Positions 9,700 to 20,089 of a DNA stretch of 64,000 nucleotides are shown in pieces. The stretch is taken from positions 8,452,040 to 8,516,039 of the forward strand of contig NC_034011.1 in assembly GCF_000346465.2 (NCBI RefSeq). The letters are read 5' to 3'. Each line of letters starts with the position of its first letter. Position 1 is the first letter of the stretch. Under the pieces are notes generated by a model. That model saw only the letters and a list, made by a program, of their open reading frames with translations, was not told the origin of the DNA and ran no database searches. This DNA is from Prunus persica (lineage: Eukaryota > Streptophyta > Magnoliopsida > Rosales > Rosaceae). A program made the position numbers and the translations under genes.

Positions 9700-12567
9700 A
9701 TGCATCATACCAGGCTCAACACACCCATTACTTATTTCTTGCTCTCTTTCTTTTTCCTTTTGTTTTCTTCATCGACTGCTTACAACATCACCGAAGTTCT
9801 AAACAAGTATCCTGATTTCAGCATCTTCAATGACTACCTCACCAGAACCAAAGTTTCTAACCAGATCAATGAACACAGAATTATGACGGTCCTCGTGGTA
9901 AAAAATGCGGCCATGTCATCTTTAGTAGGGAAATCAATAGACGTGATCAACAAGGTGATGCGCATCCACGTATTTCTGGACTACTATACCCTCAACAAGT
10001 TCAAGAGCTTGCCTACTTCACAGCCTGCCCAACTGACCACACTGTTTGAATCTCCTGACCAACACCGCTACCTAAACGTCACAAATGGGGCCACCGTCTC
10101 AATTGTTTCCGCTGCTGGTTCAGAGAAAGTAGAGGTAGTTCGAGATATTTCTCCTGACGACATTTATAAGACATCAATTGTGGAAGTTAGCAATGTAATT
10201 CTACCTTCAACCTTAAGTACTTCACCAAGATTACCTTCTCCATCATCACCATCTCTGACAGTAGCGTCATCACCTTCTCCAACAATAGCTTCATCACCTT
10301 CTTCATCAACCTTCAACATCACAAAATTTTTAAACAACTATCCAGATTTCAACCAATTCAATACCTACCTAACTGAAACCCAAGTTTGTGATCAGATCAA
10401 TGCACTCTCAACTGTCACGGTCCTTGTGGTCAACAACGCCTCTATGTCTTCTTTAGTAGGAAAATCAACTGAGTTTAAGAAAAAGGTGCTAAGCCTCCAC
10501 GTTGTTATGGATTACTATACCTCCCAAAGTTTCCACAACCTGCCTAGTTCGCAGACTACCCAACTGACCACACTGCTCCAATCTTCTTTCCAATCAATTG
10601 GCTTTCAAGGTTTGTTGAATGCCACAAATGGGGACACGGTCTCAATTCTTTCAGCTGTTGGTTCTGACAAAGTAGAGGTAGTTAAAGATATATTTACTGA
10701 GAATTCAAAAATATCAGCGGTGCAAATTAGCAATCTAATTGTTCCTTCAGACTCAACTTCATCACCTTCAACACTTTCTCCATCAGTACCTTCTCCATCC
10801 CCGTCTTCTTCATCATCTGCTTTCAATATCACCCAAATTCTAAACAAGTACCCAGAATTCAGCATATTCAACGACTACCTGACACGAACTCAAGTTTCTA
10901 ACCAGATCAATGAACGTAGAACCCTCACGATCCTCGTGGCCAACAACGAAGCTATGTCCTCTTTAGTAGGACAACCAATGGACGTGATTAGAAAGGTGTT
11001 GAGCCTCCAGGTTGTCCTGGACTACTATAACGTCCAAAAGTTACACAACTTGCCTGTTTCGAAGCCCACTCGAATAATCACACTGCTCGAAGCTGCTGAC
11101 AAACCAAGTGGCCAACAAGGCTTTGTGAACATCACAAATGGGGACACTATCTCGATTGTTTCAGGTGCTGGTTCTGACCAAGCACTAGTCATTCGAGATG
11201 TTGTTGCTGATGAGCTTTTTACTATATCAGTGGTGCAAATTAACAAGGTAATAGTGCCTTCAGGCTTAACTTCACCACCTTCATCACCCTCTTTATCACC
11301 TTCTCCGTCAATACTTTCATCACCTTCTTCCTCAACTTTCAACATTACAAAAATTCTAAACGATTATCCAGAATTCAGCCAATTCAATACCTACCTGACC
11401 GACACCCAAGTTTGTGACCAGATCAATGCACGTACAACTGTTACGGTCCTTGTTGTCAACAATGCCGCCATGTCTTCCTTAGTAGGAAAATCAACTGAGA
11501 TTAAGAAAAGGGTACTAAGCCTCCACATTATTACGGATTACTATACCTCTCAAAGTTTCCACAACTTTCCTACTTTGAAGACCACCCAATTGACCACACT
11601 GCTCCAAGATTCTTTTCAATCAAATGGGTTTCAAGGTTTGTTGAATGCCACAAGTGGGGATGCGGTCTCGATTGTTTCTGCTGCTGGTTCTGACAAAGTA
11701 GAAATAGTTAAAGATATATTTACTGAGAATTTGAAAATATCAGTAGTGCAAATTAACAATCTAATTGTTCCTTCGGACTCAACTTCACCTTCTTCATCAC
11801 CTTCTCCATCGGAGTCCTCTCCTTCAGTACCTTCTTCATCAGCTCCTTCTTCATCAGCTGCTTTTGACATCACCAAAATTCTAAGCAGCAACTCAGATTT
11901 CAACCTCTTCAACAACTACCTGACTCAAACCCAAGTTGCTAACCAGATCAATGAACACAAAACCATGACAGTCTTCGTGGTCAACAATGGCGCGATGACC
12001 TCATTAGTAGACAAACCAATGGAGATTAAGAAAAAGGTCCTAAGCCTCCATGTTATCATGGACTATTATACTGTCCAAAAGTTCCATAACTTGCCTGTTT
12101 CGCAGCCCACTCGAATAAACACACTGCTCCAAGTTACTGACGAACCAAGTGGCCAACAAGGCTTCGTGAACATTACAAATGGTGACACAATCTCAATTGT
12201 TTCATCTGCTGGTTCTGACCAAGCAGTGGTTGTTCGAGATGTTGCTGATAAAACTAATACCATATCTGTGGTGCAAATTAGCAATCTAATACTGCCTTCA
12301 GGCTTAATTGCACCGACTTCATCACCTTCTCCATCAACTTCTTCAAACCCAAGTAAGTTGCGAGCTGCTGCACCAGTCCAGGCTCCATCTAGCAGCATTG
12401 CATCAGCACCAAACCTGGGCGGCGCACCATTGTCAAATGCACCAAACATGGGCAGCGCACCATTGCCAAACGCACCAAACATGGGCAGCACACCAATGAC
12501 AAACGCACCAAACTTGGGCCAGTATACCATGGGCCAAACGCACCAAACATGGGCAACGCACCATTGA
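9700..12567 (+). CDS. Fasciclin-like arabinogalactan protein with five FAS1 domains, C-terminus frameshifted
   Basis: From 9700 the frame encodes 955 residues without an intron. The start 'MHHTRLNTPITYFLLSFFF' matches the three-domain gene's signal peptide. Five FAS1 domains begin near nucleotides 9778, 10311, 10818, 11335 and 11862, separated by Ser/Pro linkers. By sequence they fall into three types. Domains 1 and 3 begin like domain 1 of the other FLA gene ('DYLTRT.VSNQIN'), 2 and 4 resemble its domain 2 ('TQVCDQIN'), and 5 resembles its domain 3 ('TQVANQIN'). Domain 3 turns into the domain-3 type in its second half ('HNLPVSKPTR'). The Ala/Pro stalk runs into a 33-bp minisatellite. There the frame reaches a stop at 12565-12567, before the GPI signal that survives in another frame at about 12715-12854. 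As written the product would be secreted but not GPI-anchored. A missed intron or an assembly indel could also explain this. Confidence 0.8.
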   Translation: MHHTRLNTPITYFLLSFFFLLFSSSTAYNITEVLNKYPDFSIFNDYLTRTKVSNQINEHRIMTVLVVKNAAMSSLVGKSIDVINKVMRIHVFLDYYTLNKFKSLPTSQPAQLTTLFESPDQHRYLNVTNGATVSIVSAAGSEKVEVVRDISPDDIYKTSIVEVSNVILPSTLSTSPRLPSPSSPSLTVASSPSPTIASSPSSSTFNITKFLNNYPDFNQFNTYLTETQVCDQINALSTVTVLVVNNASMSSLVGKSTEFKKKVLSLHVVMDYYTSQSFHNLPSSQTTQLTTLLQSSFQSIGFQGLLNATNGDTVSILSAVGSDKVEVVKDIFTENSKISAVQISNLIVPSDSTSSPSTLSPSVPSPSPSSSSSAFNITQILNKYPEFSIFNDYLTRTQVSNQINERRTLTILVANNEAMSSLVGQPMDVIRKVLSLQVVLDYYNVQKLHNLPVSKPTRIITLLEAADKPSGQQGFVNITNGDTISIVSGAGSDQALVIRDVVADELFTISVVQINKVIVPSGLTSPPSSPSLSPSPSILSSPSSSTFNITKILNDYPEFSQFNTYLTDTQVCDQINARTTVTVLVVNNAAMSSLVGKSTEIKKRVLSLHIITDYYTSQSFHNFPTLKTTQLTTLLQDSFQSNGFQGLLNATSGDAVSIVSAAGSDKVEIVKDIFTENLKISVVQINNLIVPSDSTSPSSSPSPSESSPSVPSSSAPSSSAAFDITKILSSNSDFNLFNNYLTQTQVANQINEHKTMTVFVVNNGAMTSLVDKPMEIKKKVLSLHVIMDYYTVQKFHNLPVSQPTRINTLLQVTDEPSGQQGFVNITNGDTISIVSSAGSDQAVVVRDVADKTNTISVVQISNLILPSGLIAPTSSPSPSTSSNPSKLRAAAPVQAPSSSIASAPNLGGAPLSNAPNMGSAPLPNAPNMGSTPMTNAPNLGQYTMGQTHQTWATHH

Positions 12568-12673
12568 CAAACGCACCAAACATGGCCCAGTGCACCATGG
12601 CCACATGCACCAAACATGGGCAGCGCACCCATTGTCAAACACACCAACCATGGGCATCGCACCATTGTCGGAT
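12406..12673 (+). repeat. 33-bp coding minisatellite in the FLA stalk
   Basis: Eight consecutive units, each opening with a variant of GCACCAAACATGGGC, encode Asn-Ala-Pro-Asn-Met-Gly-Ser-Ala-Pro type repeats. I count unit lengths of 33, 33, 33, 35, 33, 34, 34 and 33 bp. Units 4, 6 and 7 therefore break the reading frame. Confidence 0.8.
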
Positions 12674-12854
12674 GCACCAATATCCGACCCCACCAATGAG
12701 TGTGGCTCTTTCACCTGAGTCACCATTGTCGAATGCATTTGCTGCAGGCCCACAGTCATCTGGGACTCCTGCAAGGTTTTCTATTAATTGTGCTTCTGTG
12801 CTAACCATAATTTTGGTGTCCACTTTGCCTCTAATTTCCGTGATACAGATTTGA
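12568..12854 (+). pseudogene. Out-of-frame FLA stalk end and GPI signal
   Basis: Downstream of the stop at 12567, another frame ending at 12852-12854 reads 'ESPLSNAFAAGPQSSGTP' and a hydrophobic tail 'ASVLTIILVSTLPLISVIQI'. This is the counterpart of the GPI tail of the first gene. It is joined to the main frame only if the minisatellite indels are compensated. Confidence 0.7.
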
Positions 12855-13080
12855 GTTAGAAGAAACATCAGGTTCATGACCATAGAATAAGGAAGAAGAG
12901 TCACATGGTAAAGTAGGTGATTTGATTTTTTGTTCTTGGTGTATGCAGCTTTCAGTTGTATTGTATTAATTAGTTTCTAGGGATGCAAGTTAGTGTTTTT
13001 CAGTTCATGTACTCACTTTGGCTCTGTTTTGCAAGAACCAGACAACTTTAGCAATAAAATGTCCTCATTGCTTTTCATTG
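12855..13080 (+). terminator. 3' UTR of FLA gene 2 with poly(A) signal at 13053-13058
   Basis: AATAAA at 13053-13058, about 200 bp after the GPI-tail stop codon, is a plausible near-upstream polyadenylation element and is followed by a T/G-rich stretch. Confidence 0.45.
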
Positions 13081-13544
13081 TCTTTCCCCTTTCTCTCTTC
13101 CTCTCCAAGGTTTTCAAATGGTATCAGAATCCAGAGCCATTGTTGACACACATGATCTCAAAGTTCCCATAGGTCAAGCATTAGATCAATCTAAGATCAA
13201 TTTTCCACTAGTCATTTGATTAATTGAAATCAAATTCTGAAATTGATACTGAAAGATTTTTATTTAGGGATTTAGGAATTACCTCTTATGGCTTGGTCTA
13301 ATGTCTCACCAGAAGCCGCTGCTCTGCTCAGCCACACCACAAAGATTCATATTCTGGTAAGAGGATTTTCGTCTGCTCAGCCAAACCACAAAGCTTCATA
13401 TTCATATTCTGGTAAGATGAGTGGTATAATGGAAAAGAATGTGATGAAGCTATGAATGATGGTACTGTAATTACAGGAAGAAACATTATCAGATCGTATA
13501 GTTCAAAGTTCAGCAGATGATCAGCAAGATGATACTGGCAAGAT
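13081..13544. other. Intergenic with a retrotransposon-like primer site
   Basis: AATGGTATCAGAATCC near 13120 resembles a Copia primer-binding site after a CT-rich leader, but no LTR pair or coding sequence accompanies it. There is a local duplication of 'CAGCCA.ACCACAAAG.TTCATATTC' at about 13328-13402. Confidence 0.35.
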
Positions 13545-13665
13545 AATTAACGAACCATATGGATGCAGTCGAGTAGTAGGAGGGGATTAAAAAAATTAAA
13601 ATTTCAGTATCAAATTTTATAAAAGTCAAAAATTTCTCTTTTTCCTTCCTCCACTCATTAGCCAA
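13545..13665. repeat. Inverted partner of 25335-25465
   Basis: The reverse complement of this 120-bp stretch matches about 25340-25460 with few differences (ATGAGTGGAGGAAGGAA, ACTGAAATTTTAATTTTT and GACTGCATCCATATG in both). The similarity ends exactly where the MITE at 13666 begins. Confidence 0.8.
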
Positions 13666-14202
13666 TAGGGGTGGGCACTCAAATTGGCGAATCAGAAATC
13701 CAAGTCGAACCGCACCAAATCAAACCGGAAAAAAACTGAGTTGATTAAAAATCAACAACCAATCAAAAACCAAACTGGATCAGTTTTGGATCCGATTCCA
13801 TGTCTTAAAAAATCGGACCGGGCCGAACCGAACCGGTCAAATTATAAAAAAAAATATAATTTTAATATATATTTATATTTAATGCTATATTTTTAATTTC
13901 ACCCACACAAAAAAAAACTAATATTTATCCAAGTTTAATTTCAAAATATCTTTCTTTTCTAACTTTAATATTTATTTTTATATAAAATTGAATAATTTGT
14001 TAATTTTCAAGTAAAAAAAATATTTTCATTGAGAATTGTATTAAAAAATAATTTTTATAATTTGGTTCGAAATCGGATCAAAATCGGTTCAACTCAAATT
14101 GGACAGTTGTTGAATTTTTTTTAAATCAAACCTGAGAAATAGTACCAGATCGGTTCTAATTAGAGAAAAAAATCGATCCAACTCGAACCGTGTCCAACCC
14201 AA
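13666..14202. mobile_element. hAT-like MITE, old copy
   Basis: Begins TAGGGGTGGGCACTCAAA and ends ACCGTGTCCAACCCAA, a decayed terminal inverted repeat. It is clearly related along its whole length to the better-preserved copy at 56322-56909. Flanks ttagccaa (13658-13665) and ttagctag (14203-14210) are an eroded 8-bp target duplication. The related locus at 25340-25350 shows the same target (TTGGCTAA on the plus strand) without an insertion. Confidence 0.75.
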
Positions 14203-16068
14203 TTAGCTAGTAACCACAAATCCCTTTTTTTTGCTGGCTTTAAGGCAGTTTGGGATTACTGTCACTTTTTAAAAAAAAGTTGTTTCTGCTGTGCTTTGAA
14301 AATAATTAGCTATAAAGTAGTGAATGTGGTGGTGCAAGTGGTGGAGTTGGATGTGGAAGTGGAGGTGGCGTCATTTTTTAAAATGAATGATGGTATTTTG
14401 GGAATTAAAAAAATTCATTCAAAGTTCATCTCTGCTTCTTTTGAAAGCAGCTTTGAAAAGTAATCCAGAGCCTGCTTTTAAAAACTACTGTCAAAAGGCC
14501 ACTGCTTTTAAAATAAGGGATATTCACTATTATACCTAATATAAGGGCCCAAATTATAAAAATACCCTATATGAAATGGACTTTAGAAACACACCTAAAG
14601 CTCATTTACAACATAACAAAGAGTCTTTTAACTTCTTATAAATTACAAAACTGCCATCAATTTTTTAAAACAAGCCCAACCCCAAAATCTCATAAAAATA
14701 TCCAAAATACTCAATAGGACATCAAAGTAATTTAATAATCAATATTAAATTCAATAAGGCCAACTGTCATTTTTTGGGTTTGTTTATAGAAATTCAATGG
14801 TGTAGGGTTTATCTATAATATTAGTGCTAAGAATGGGTATATCACTAAATATCTCTTAAAGTAATCAGGATATTTTATTTTTACCAAACACATTAAACTG
14901 CTTAACTTTAAAGTGAAGCAGATTTTTGGCCAAAAAAAGCAATCTCAAACGTGGCCTAAGGGACACACTTCTAAGGCCCACTCCCCATTGTATTTCACTA
15001 ATCCAAACTTTTTATTTTGTAGATATTCATTCAAATATCATTTCTACAAAAAATCACTTGAATTCGATATCATTTAACCATTCAAGTGAATTATTGAAAT
15101 TTTAGTACTTTCTTGAAGCACTGTGTTCATTGATTTGTAGGACACAATTGGACATCGAAACAGTTTTTGATTTGTCTAATTTTTTTGCAAGGATGATCTA
15201 TGAATGTAGACTTAAAAAAGTATATGGTTTGGATCGTTGAAAAAAATTTCATAAGGGACCCTAAATTATATATATATTATGTAATTACATATCCATAGCC
15301 TTATGTCAACAGTCAGTTATTCCGTTTTTGAGTAGAACAAATAACTATAGAAAATTATAAAGATACACAAATGTCAAAGACAAACAACATAGCCACAATA
15401 CAACTATGATGTCTTAGGTTTGATGACTAGTTAACACTATTGCAACTTATGAGTTCTAGTTTGATATGTGAGTTGGACGTCCATCTTAGAACTCGTGGTT
15501 TGATTGCGTTAAGCATATTTGCCATTACAAGCACCTATACACACTTATCTTGGTGTCTCTACGTGCAATAACTTGAGACTAGTCATTTCTCCCTATTAAG
15601 CAGATATAGTGTGTACCAGTCTTTGCGTATCATCTATTTTTAAGTCTACATTTAGAGATCCCATTCAAAAAATTTGAATGATCCAAACCATCCATATTTT
15701 ACATATTTATTCAGAGATCATCCTTGCAAAAAATAGCTCCCTATATATATGAATGTAGACTTAAAAAATAGATAATTTGGATCATTGAAAAAAAAAATTT
15801 ATAGGGGACTCAAAAGGTGATATTTGGTCTATTATCATAAAAGTAAAACAACAAGTCCTGGGAATATAAAATAGTATGTATCTAACATAAATAAATTTAC
15901 TCTTTTTTTTTTCTTTCCTTTTTTCTTCTTTGTCCAACTTTTGAATAGCTTGAATATTTTTGGGGAACAGGTATGCCAAAAGAGATGTCCCATTTGGTCC
16001 AAAAAAAGTAATTTTACTATCTTTGGTTTGGATATGATATTTTCTAGGGGTCATCATTTTGCCCATAG
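14203..16068. repeat. Patchwork of dispersed repeats
   Basis: No gene is seen. The motif 'TTTGCAAGGATGATCT' with 'AATGTAGACTTAAAAA' and 'GGTTTGGATCGTTGAA' occurs at about 15185-15260. It recurs inverted at 15640-15735 and 25455-25560, and again direct at 15750-15815. A second block, 'CCATTGTATTTCACTAA', occurs near 14988 and near 25653. The segment 15815-15885 is an inverted match of about 25575-25640. Confidence 0.6.
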
Positions 16069-16260
16069 GCTCAGGTGTCGATGGGGACCTGTCCGGCCCA
16101 TCGAGAAAAAGTTCAGCTCAGTCCGTTATGGGCCATGGGCCGGCCAGCCTGCTTAAAGCCCAGCTCGGTCCTTAGGCCTGGCTCGTTTGAGCCCACAAAG
16201 GCCCAATCTGGCATGCCCATTAAAGCCCGACCCGTAGGCTCATATTAAATTATATTATAT
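16069..16260. repeat. GGCCC-rich terminal segment of a decayed element
   Basis: Begins AGGTGTCGATGGGGACC and is rich in GGGCC and AGCCC motifs, unlike its AT-rich flanks. The inverse end, AGCCCATTGACGACCTCTA, appears at 24708-24726 on the far side of the retrotransposon nest. The two may be ends of one element split by the insertion; no target duplication is visible. Confidence 0.4.
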
Positions 16261-16441
16261 AATTATATTGGGTTGATTAGTTTGCATAAGATTTTTTGGG
16301 AACGGCCAAGCCCAATGAGGGAAAAGCCTAATCCTATTACCACATCTATAATTAAAAAAATAAAAAAATATTTTACTGTGTTTCAATTGTAACCCTAGCC
16401 GCACTCAGCACTCTACCTCATCCCTCTCATCTCTCTCCCCA

Positions 16442-16443
<2 letters not shown>

Positions 16444-16500
<57 letters not shown>
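16444..16500. repeat. (CT)n microsatellite
   Basis: An uninterrupted run of about 28 CT units. Confidence 0.95.
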
Positions 16501-16503
<3 letters not shown>

Positions 16504-16550
16504 CCATTGCTCTTTCGTCCAGGCAACTAGCAATCGTTGGAATCCCCATC

Positions 16551-17132
16551 TGTTAGGACCCTTCACTAGTGGACCTATTGATAGGAGCCCATAGATTCCC
16601 TTTTTGTATTTGTAGACATTACCGTTGCTGAGTTCACAATCTCATTGTATTTAGTCTAAGGCCTTTGACCATTTTGGGGCATGAATGAAGAATTCTCTAT
16701 TTGTTGTAAAGATAGTGGGTGGAGCCCACATGTTGGATTCCTAGTTAGCTACATCTTGGAGGCTTATCACTTGCACACTCACATGCATCATTTCCTAAGC
16801 CTATAAATAAGGCATTATTATGCCTTTGCATACACACCCCAACTGGGAGAAGAAAGAGAATTAGGTAGAAAAGAAGAGAAGGAGGAAGAGAAGGAAAGAA
16901 AGGGAGAGTGAGAGGAGAGGAAAAAGAGAGCAGAGAGAAATTCTCTAGGAGAGAAAAATCAGTGAGCCACATATATTGTAAACACTAAAGTTGTAGCCCT
17001 ATTATTTTACATAGTGGAAAAGTTACTACTGCTACGCTCCGAGGACGTAGGCATGGCGGAATCTCGTTAAATATTGTGTCTCATTTACTTTACGTGCAGC
17101 TTAATATTCTCGCACATTCCATCCATTTTACA
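16551..17132 (+). mobile_element. 5' LTR of the outer retrotransposon
   Basis: Starts TGTTAGGACCCTTCACTAG and ends CCATTTTACA. The first 140 bp recur at 24154-24297. It contains a promoter-like CCTATAAATAAGGC at about 16800-16813 followed by a purine-rich leader. Confidence 0.8.
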
Positions 17133-17149
17133 ACACATTATCAGCATGA
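17133..17149 (+). other. Primer-binding site of the outer element
   Basis: ACACATTATCAGCATGA directly after the LTR end resembles the ACACGTTATCAGCACGA-type site found after many plant Copia LTRs. Confidence 0.55.
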
Positions 17150-18250
17150 ATCCTCTTCCAAATACCAACTGAGTTCTTCGATCAAACTCCTCTACTTTAT
17201 CACCCTTCTTTCTCAAGCCCCAACTACCTATCTCTACAACTGCAACAGAAGATATAGTCCTCGAAAGAAACTTACCAGGGATGGAGACTAAAGCAGAGAA
17301 TTATGCAAGCAAAAAGATCAAACACACCAAAACATAATAAGCTCTTTGTCTTTTTATCTTCTTCATTTATTTTATTAATACTCTGCACCATTCAATACCA
17401 CTTTCTATATATGCTAACTAATGGCAGGTGAGAAAGCAACAAGATGAAGGTATGGGCATATGCACAATAATCACTTCAATATCATTGTCGGCCATGATTC
17501 ACTTTTAATATATGGTTGCTTTATTAAAGGATCGTTAACTATTTTGGTCTTGGTATAATACATTATATTGAAAAGTGGTAATATAATACGTTATGTTTTC
17601 TTATAGTGTCTGAGATCACGAGCTTGCCTATTAATGGATCCTTTGAGTTCCAATTCCAAATTGATGGTAGCTCTCCGAGCCCAATCTTGGAGCTAAACAT
17701 TGTGTTACATTTCTTAATACTTGCTGTTGGTGATAGGTATAGACTTGTGGTATTTGACAACTAACTTGGGCTTGTGGATCATGCAATCCAGATTACAAAC
17801 GGAAATGCTAGCTTAAGCCTCATGCTTGCTCATCTCGTTTTGCTATTCACAAGGTTGAGTAGTGCATTAGGCTTGCTTTTGGAGATCAATATGCATGCTT
17901 TGGTTTTGCAGCTCTTGAGGGCTCTTGTTGACTCTAACACGTTGCCACTCACTTGTTGGCATGACCTTGGTGAGTCTGTTAAGCTTGGTAACGTTGTGAA
18001 TGCAGTGCCCTCAAAATTGTCAGGATTCTATATGCATTTGGAAAGGCTTCTCACAGCTAAGAATATTGGGAGTTGTAGGAATCCCAACTTAAGCGACATG
18101 GGATCACATCTTGTGGGGATAGATGCAAAGTATGGTATTTTTACTCAATGGAGCTGGTGCATGCATATTGATCTTATCAAAATGCCTTCAGCACTATAAT
18201 CTTTAAACTCGTGCCTTGGTGCAGTATACTCTGATGGGTTGATGACACAT
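17150..18250 (+). pseudogene. Internal region of the outer element, degraded
   Basis: Frames at 17563-17760 and 17774-18199 are broken relative to one another. A 5' Gag start such as 'ITSLPINGSFEFQFQIDG' can be read near 17610, but most of the stretch resembles no domain I know. Stop codons separate it from the Gag segment at 18260. Confidence 0.35.
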
Positions 18251-18259
18251 TAGAGGAGA

Positions 18260-18631
18260 TTGATCATTGCAAGCATAAATCATCTTAAAACTGCATTTCA
18301 AACTTTGAAAAAGGGGACTAATCTTGTTGAAAAGTATTTGTTAGATAGCATGCATCTTAAAAATCAATTCAATGCTGCAGGAGAGCGAATATATGATCAT
18401 GATATAGTTATGGCTGCTTTGAATGGTTTATCTTCTGACTTGGTCATGAACACAACGGTAATTTTTGCTTGCGAAACTCCTATTTGTTTGCAAGAATTCC
18501 GAGCCCAACTTCTTGGTGCTGAGACAATAATTGAGTCGGGCATGTTATCTCTCACCAGTCAACTGCATGCCTTGATGGTTCAATACGAGTCTGAGTCTGT
18601 CTTTAAAGTGGCATGGAATTTTAGCGGTTGA
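18260..18631 (+). pseudogene. Copia Gag fragment of the outer element
   Basis: Encodes a typical mid-Gag region: 'VEKYLLDSMHLKNQF', 'YDHDIVMAALNGLSSD' and 'LQEFRAQLLGAE', matching the UBN2-type Gag of plant Copia elements. It stops shortly before the nested insertion at 18649. Confidence 0.7.
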
Positions 18632-18648
18632 TTCCATTAAAGGCAAGG

Positions 18649-18839
18649 TGCTAAACCACACGCACTCATCAAGGAAGAAGAATCTGAAACGGATTCTTCT
18701 TAATCACAATAGTTGACTTGCTCTCGAAATATTTTGTCTTTATTGCCATTCAAGGCTCTTACCGTTTATATCTTTATTGTGCAATTATAAATATTGTAAT
18801 ATTTACAAAAGGAATACAATCAGAATTTAAACTTCTACA
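18649..18839 (+). mobile_element. 5' LTR of the nested Copia element
   Basis: Begins TGCTAAACCACACGC and ends AAACTTCTACA. The second base pair of the usual TGTTAA start is changed to TGCTAA. Confidence 0.9.
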
Positions 18840-18849
18840 TGGTATTAGA
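18840..18849 (+). other. Primer-binding site of the nested element
   Basis: TGGTATTAGA, one change from the common tRNA-Met site TGGTATCAGA, immediately after the LTR. Confidence 0.75.
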
Positions 18850-18880
18850 AAATTATCCCTTTTCTCTTCCAAGCAATAGC

Positions 18881-18884
<4 letters not shown>

Positions 18885-18957
<73 letters not shown>
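18885..18957. repeat. (CT)n microsatellite in the element leader
   Basis: CT run interrupted once by TTT, between the primer site and the Gag start at about 18970. Confidence 0.95.
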
Positions 18958-18969
18958 GGGCAAACCATC

Positions 18970-19782
18970 ATGGCCTCTCCATCTTCCTCATTCTCTCTTC
19001 TTGGTCCCCACTCCTCCCATTTCATCAAGCTCACCAACACCAACTATCTCCTCTGGCTCTGACAAATAAAACCTTTTCTCATTGGCCACAGCTTGTGGAA
19101 ATATGTTGATGGCTCATCTCCTCAACCTTCTCCCTTTCAGCCCCTACCCGCATCCTCTCCTAACCAAGCACCTGCTCCTCCTCAACCTAATGCTGCCTAT
19201 GAAACATGGATTCAACAAGGCCAACTCATTGTCAGTTAACTCACCAGCACTCTATCTGTATCAGTCTTGTTTCTCACCATTGGTTATGACTCCTCAAAAG
19301 CAATTTGGGATTGCTTACAACGCCACTTCTCTCAAACTTCGGTGGTTAGAGAATCAATCCTCCGTTTTCAACTCATGGACTTGTAAAAAGGAACACAAAC
19401 TGTGGACCAATACCTTCATCAAGCCAAATCATTTGCGGACTCTCTTGTTGCCATCAATGAGCACGTCTCAAATAAGGATCTCATCACTGGCATTCTTCAT
19501 GGCTTGGTTCCTAATTACAAAATGCTGGTAACCGCTCTTTTAAATTTTCCTCCTCTTCCTGATTTTGCTGACCTGCGTGCTCGATTGCTCTCATATGAAG
19601 CTCAGACTCATTACACCGATCCTGTTCACACCAGCCACTCCACGGTTCTCATGGCCACTCAGTATCAACCATTTTTCTCTCAGCGTGGTGGCTTTTCTAA
19701 TCGTGGCATTGGATGTGGCCGTAGTGGTAGTCGTGGCTATTGCGGCCGCAGAGGTCGGGGCTGGAACTCACAGCAGTATTAG
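18970..19782 (+). pseudogene. Nested Copia Gag, frame-broken
   Basis: Starts ATGGCCTCTCCATCTTCC at about 18970. The translation shows 'FIKLTNTNYLLWL', 'LIGHSLWKYVDGSSPQ' and 'YLHQAKSFADSLVAINEHV', then 'GILHGLVPNYKMLVTALL' and a Gly/Arg-rich tail near 19680-19780. In-frame stops fall after NYLLWL, after GQLIVS and after LMDL. The protein would have been the capsid and nucleic-acid-binding Gag. Confidence 0.8.
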
Positions 19783-20089
19783 TTCCAACCGTGGTCTTCC
19801 AATGGCTCCTCTGGCCCCTACTGTGGTTGGCAGCAGTCGTCTAATCCCACCTGGGCTAACAACTGGCAGCAACAACTCTAGTCACCTTCCTCATGGGCTA
19901 CTGTCAACAGCAACCGGTCCAGGCTCCTAGCCTCTTGGGCCCCTTATGGTGCCCCACGTGCAACACTGCCCAACACACTCACGCAGCATGTCCCTACCGC
20001 TTTCGGGGCCCTGAAACTTTTCCTCCATTTGCAGGGGCACAATATCTCAAACCTCCTGAAAATACCTAGAATCTCAACACTGGAGCGAC

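Noticed and set aside
12066..12904. Long antisense frames over the FLA minisatellite, Cys/Trp-rich
   Set aside because: They are reverse-strand products of the 33-bp repeat and of the FAS1 coding sequence, with no start context or relatives.
13081..13200. A Copia element suggested by AATGGTATCAGAATCC
   Set aside because: No LTR boundary, second LTR or coding domain nearby; only the primer-site-like motif is present.
18774..19069. Arg/Glu and Ser/Leu repeat frames
   Set aside because: Translations of a (CT)n microsatellite in a retrotransposon leader.
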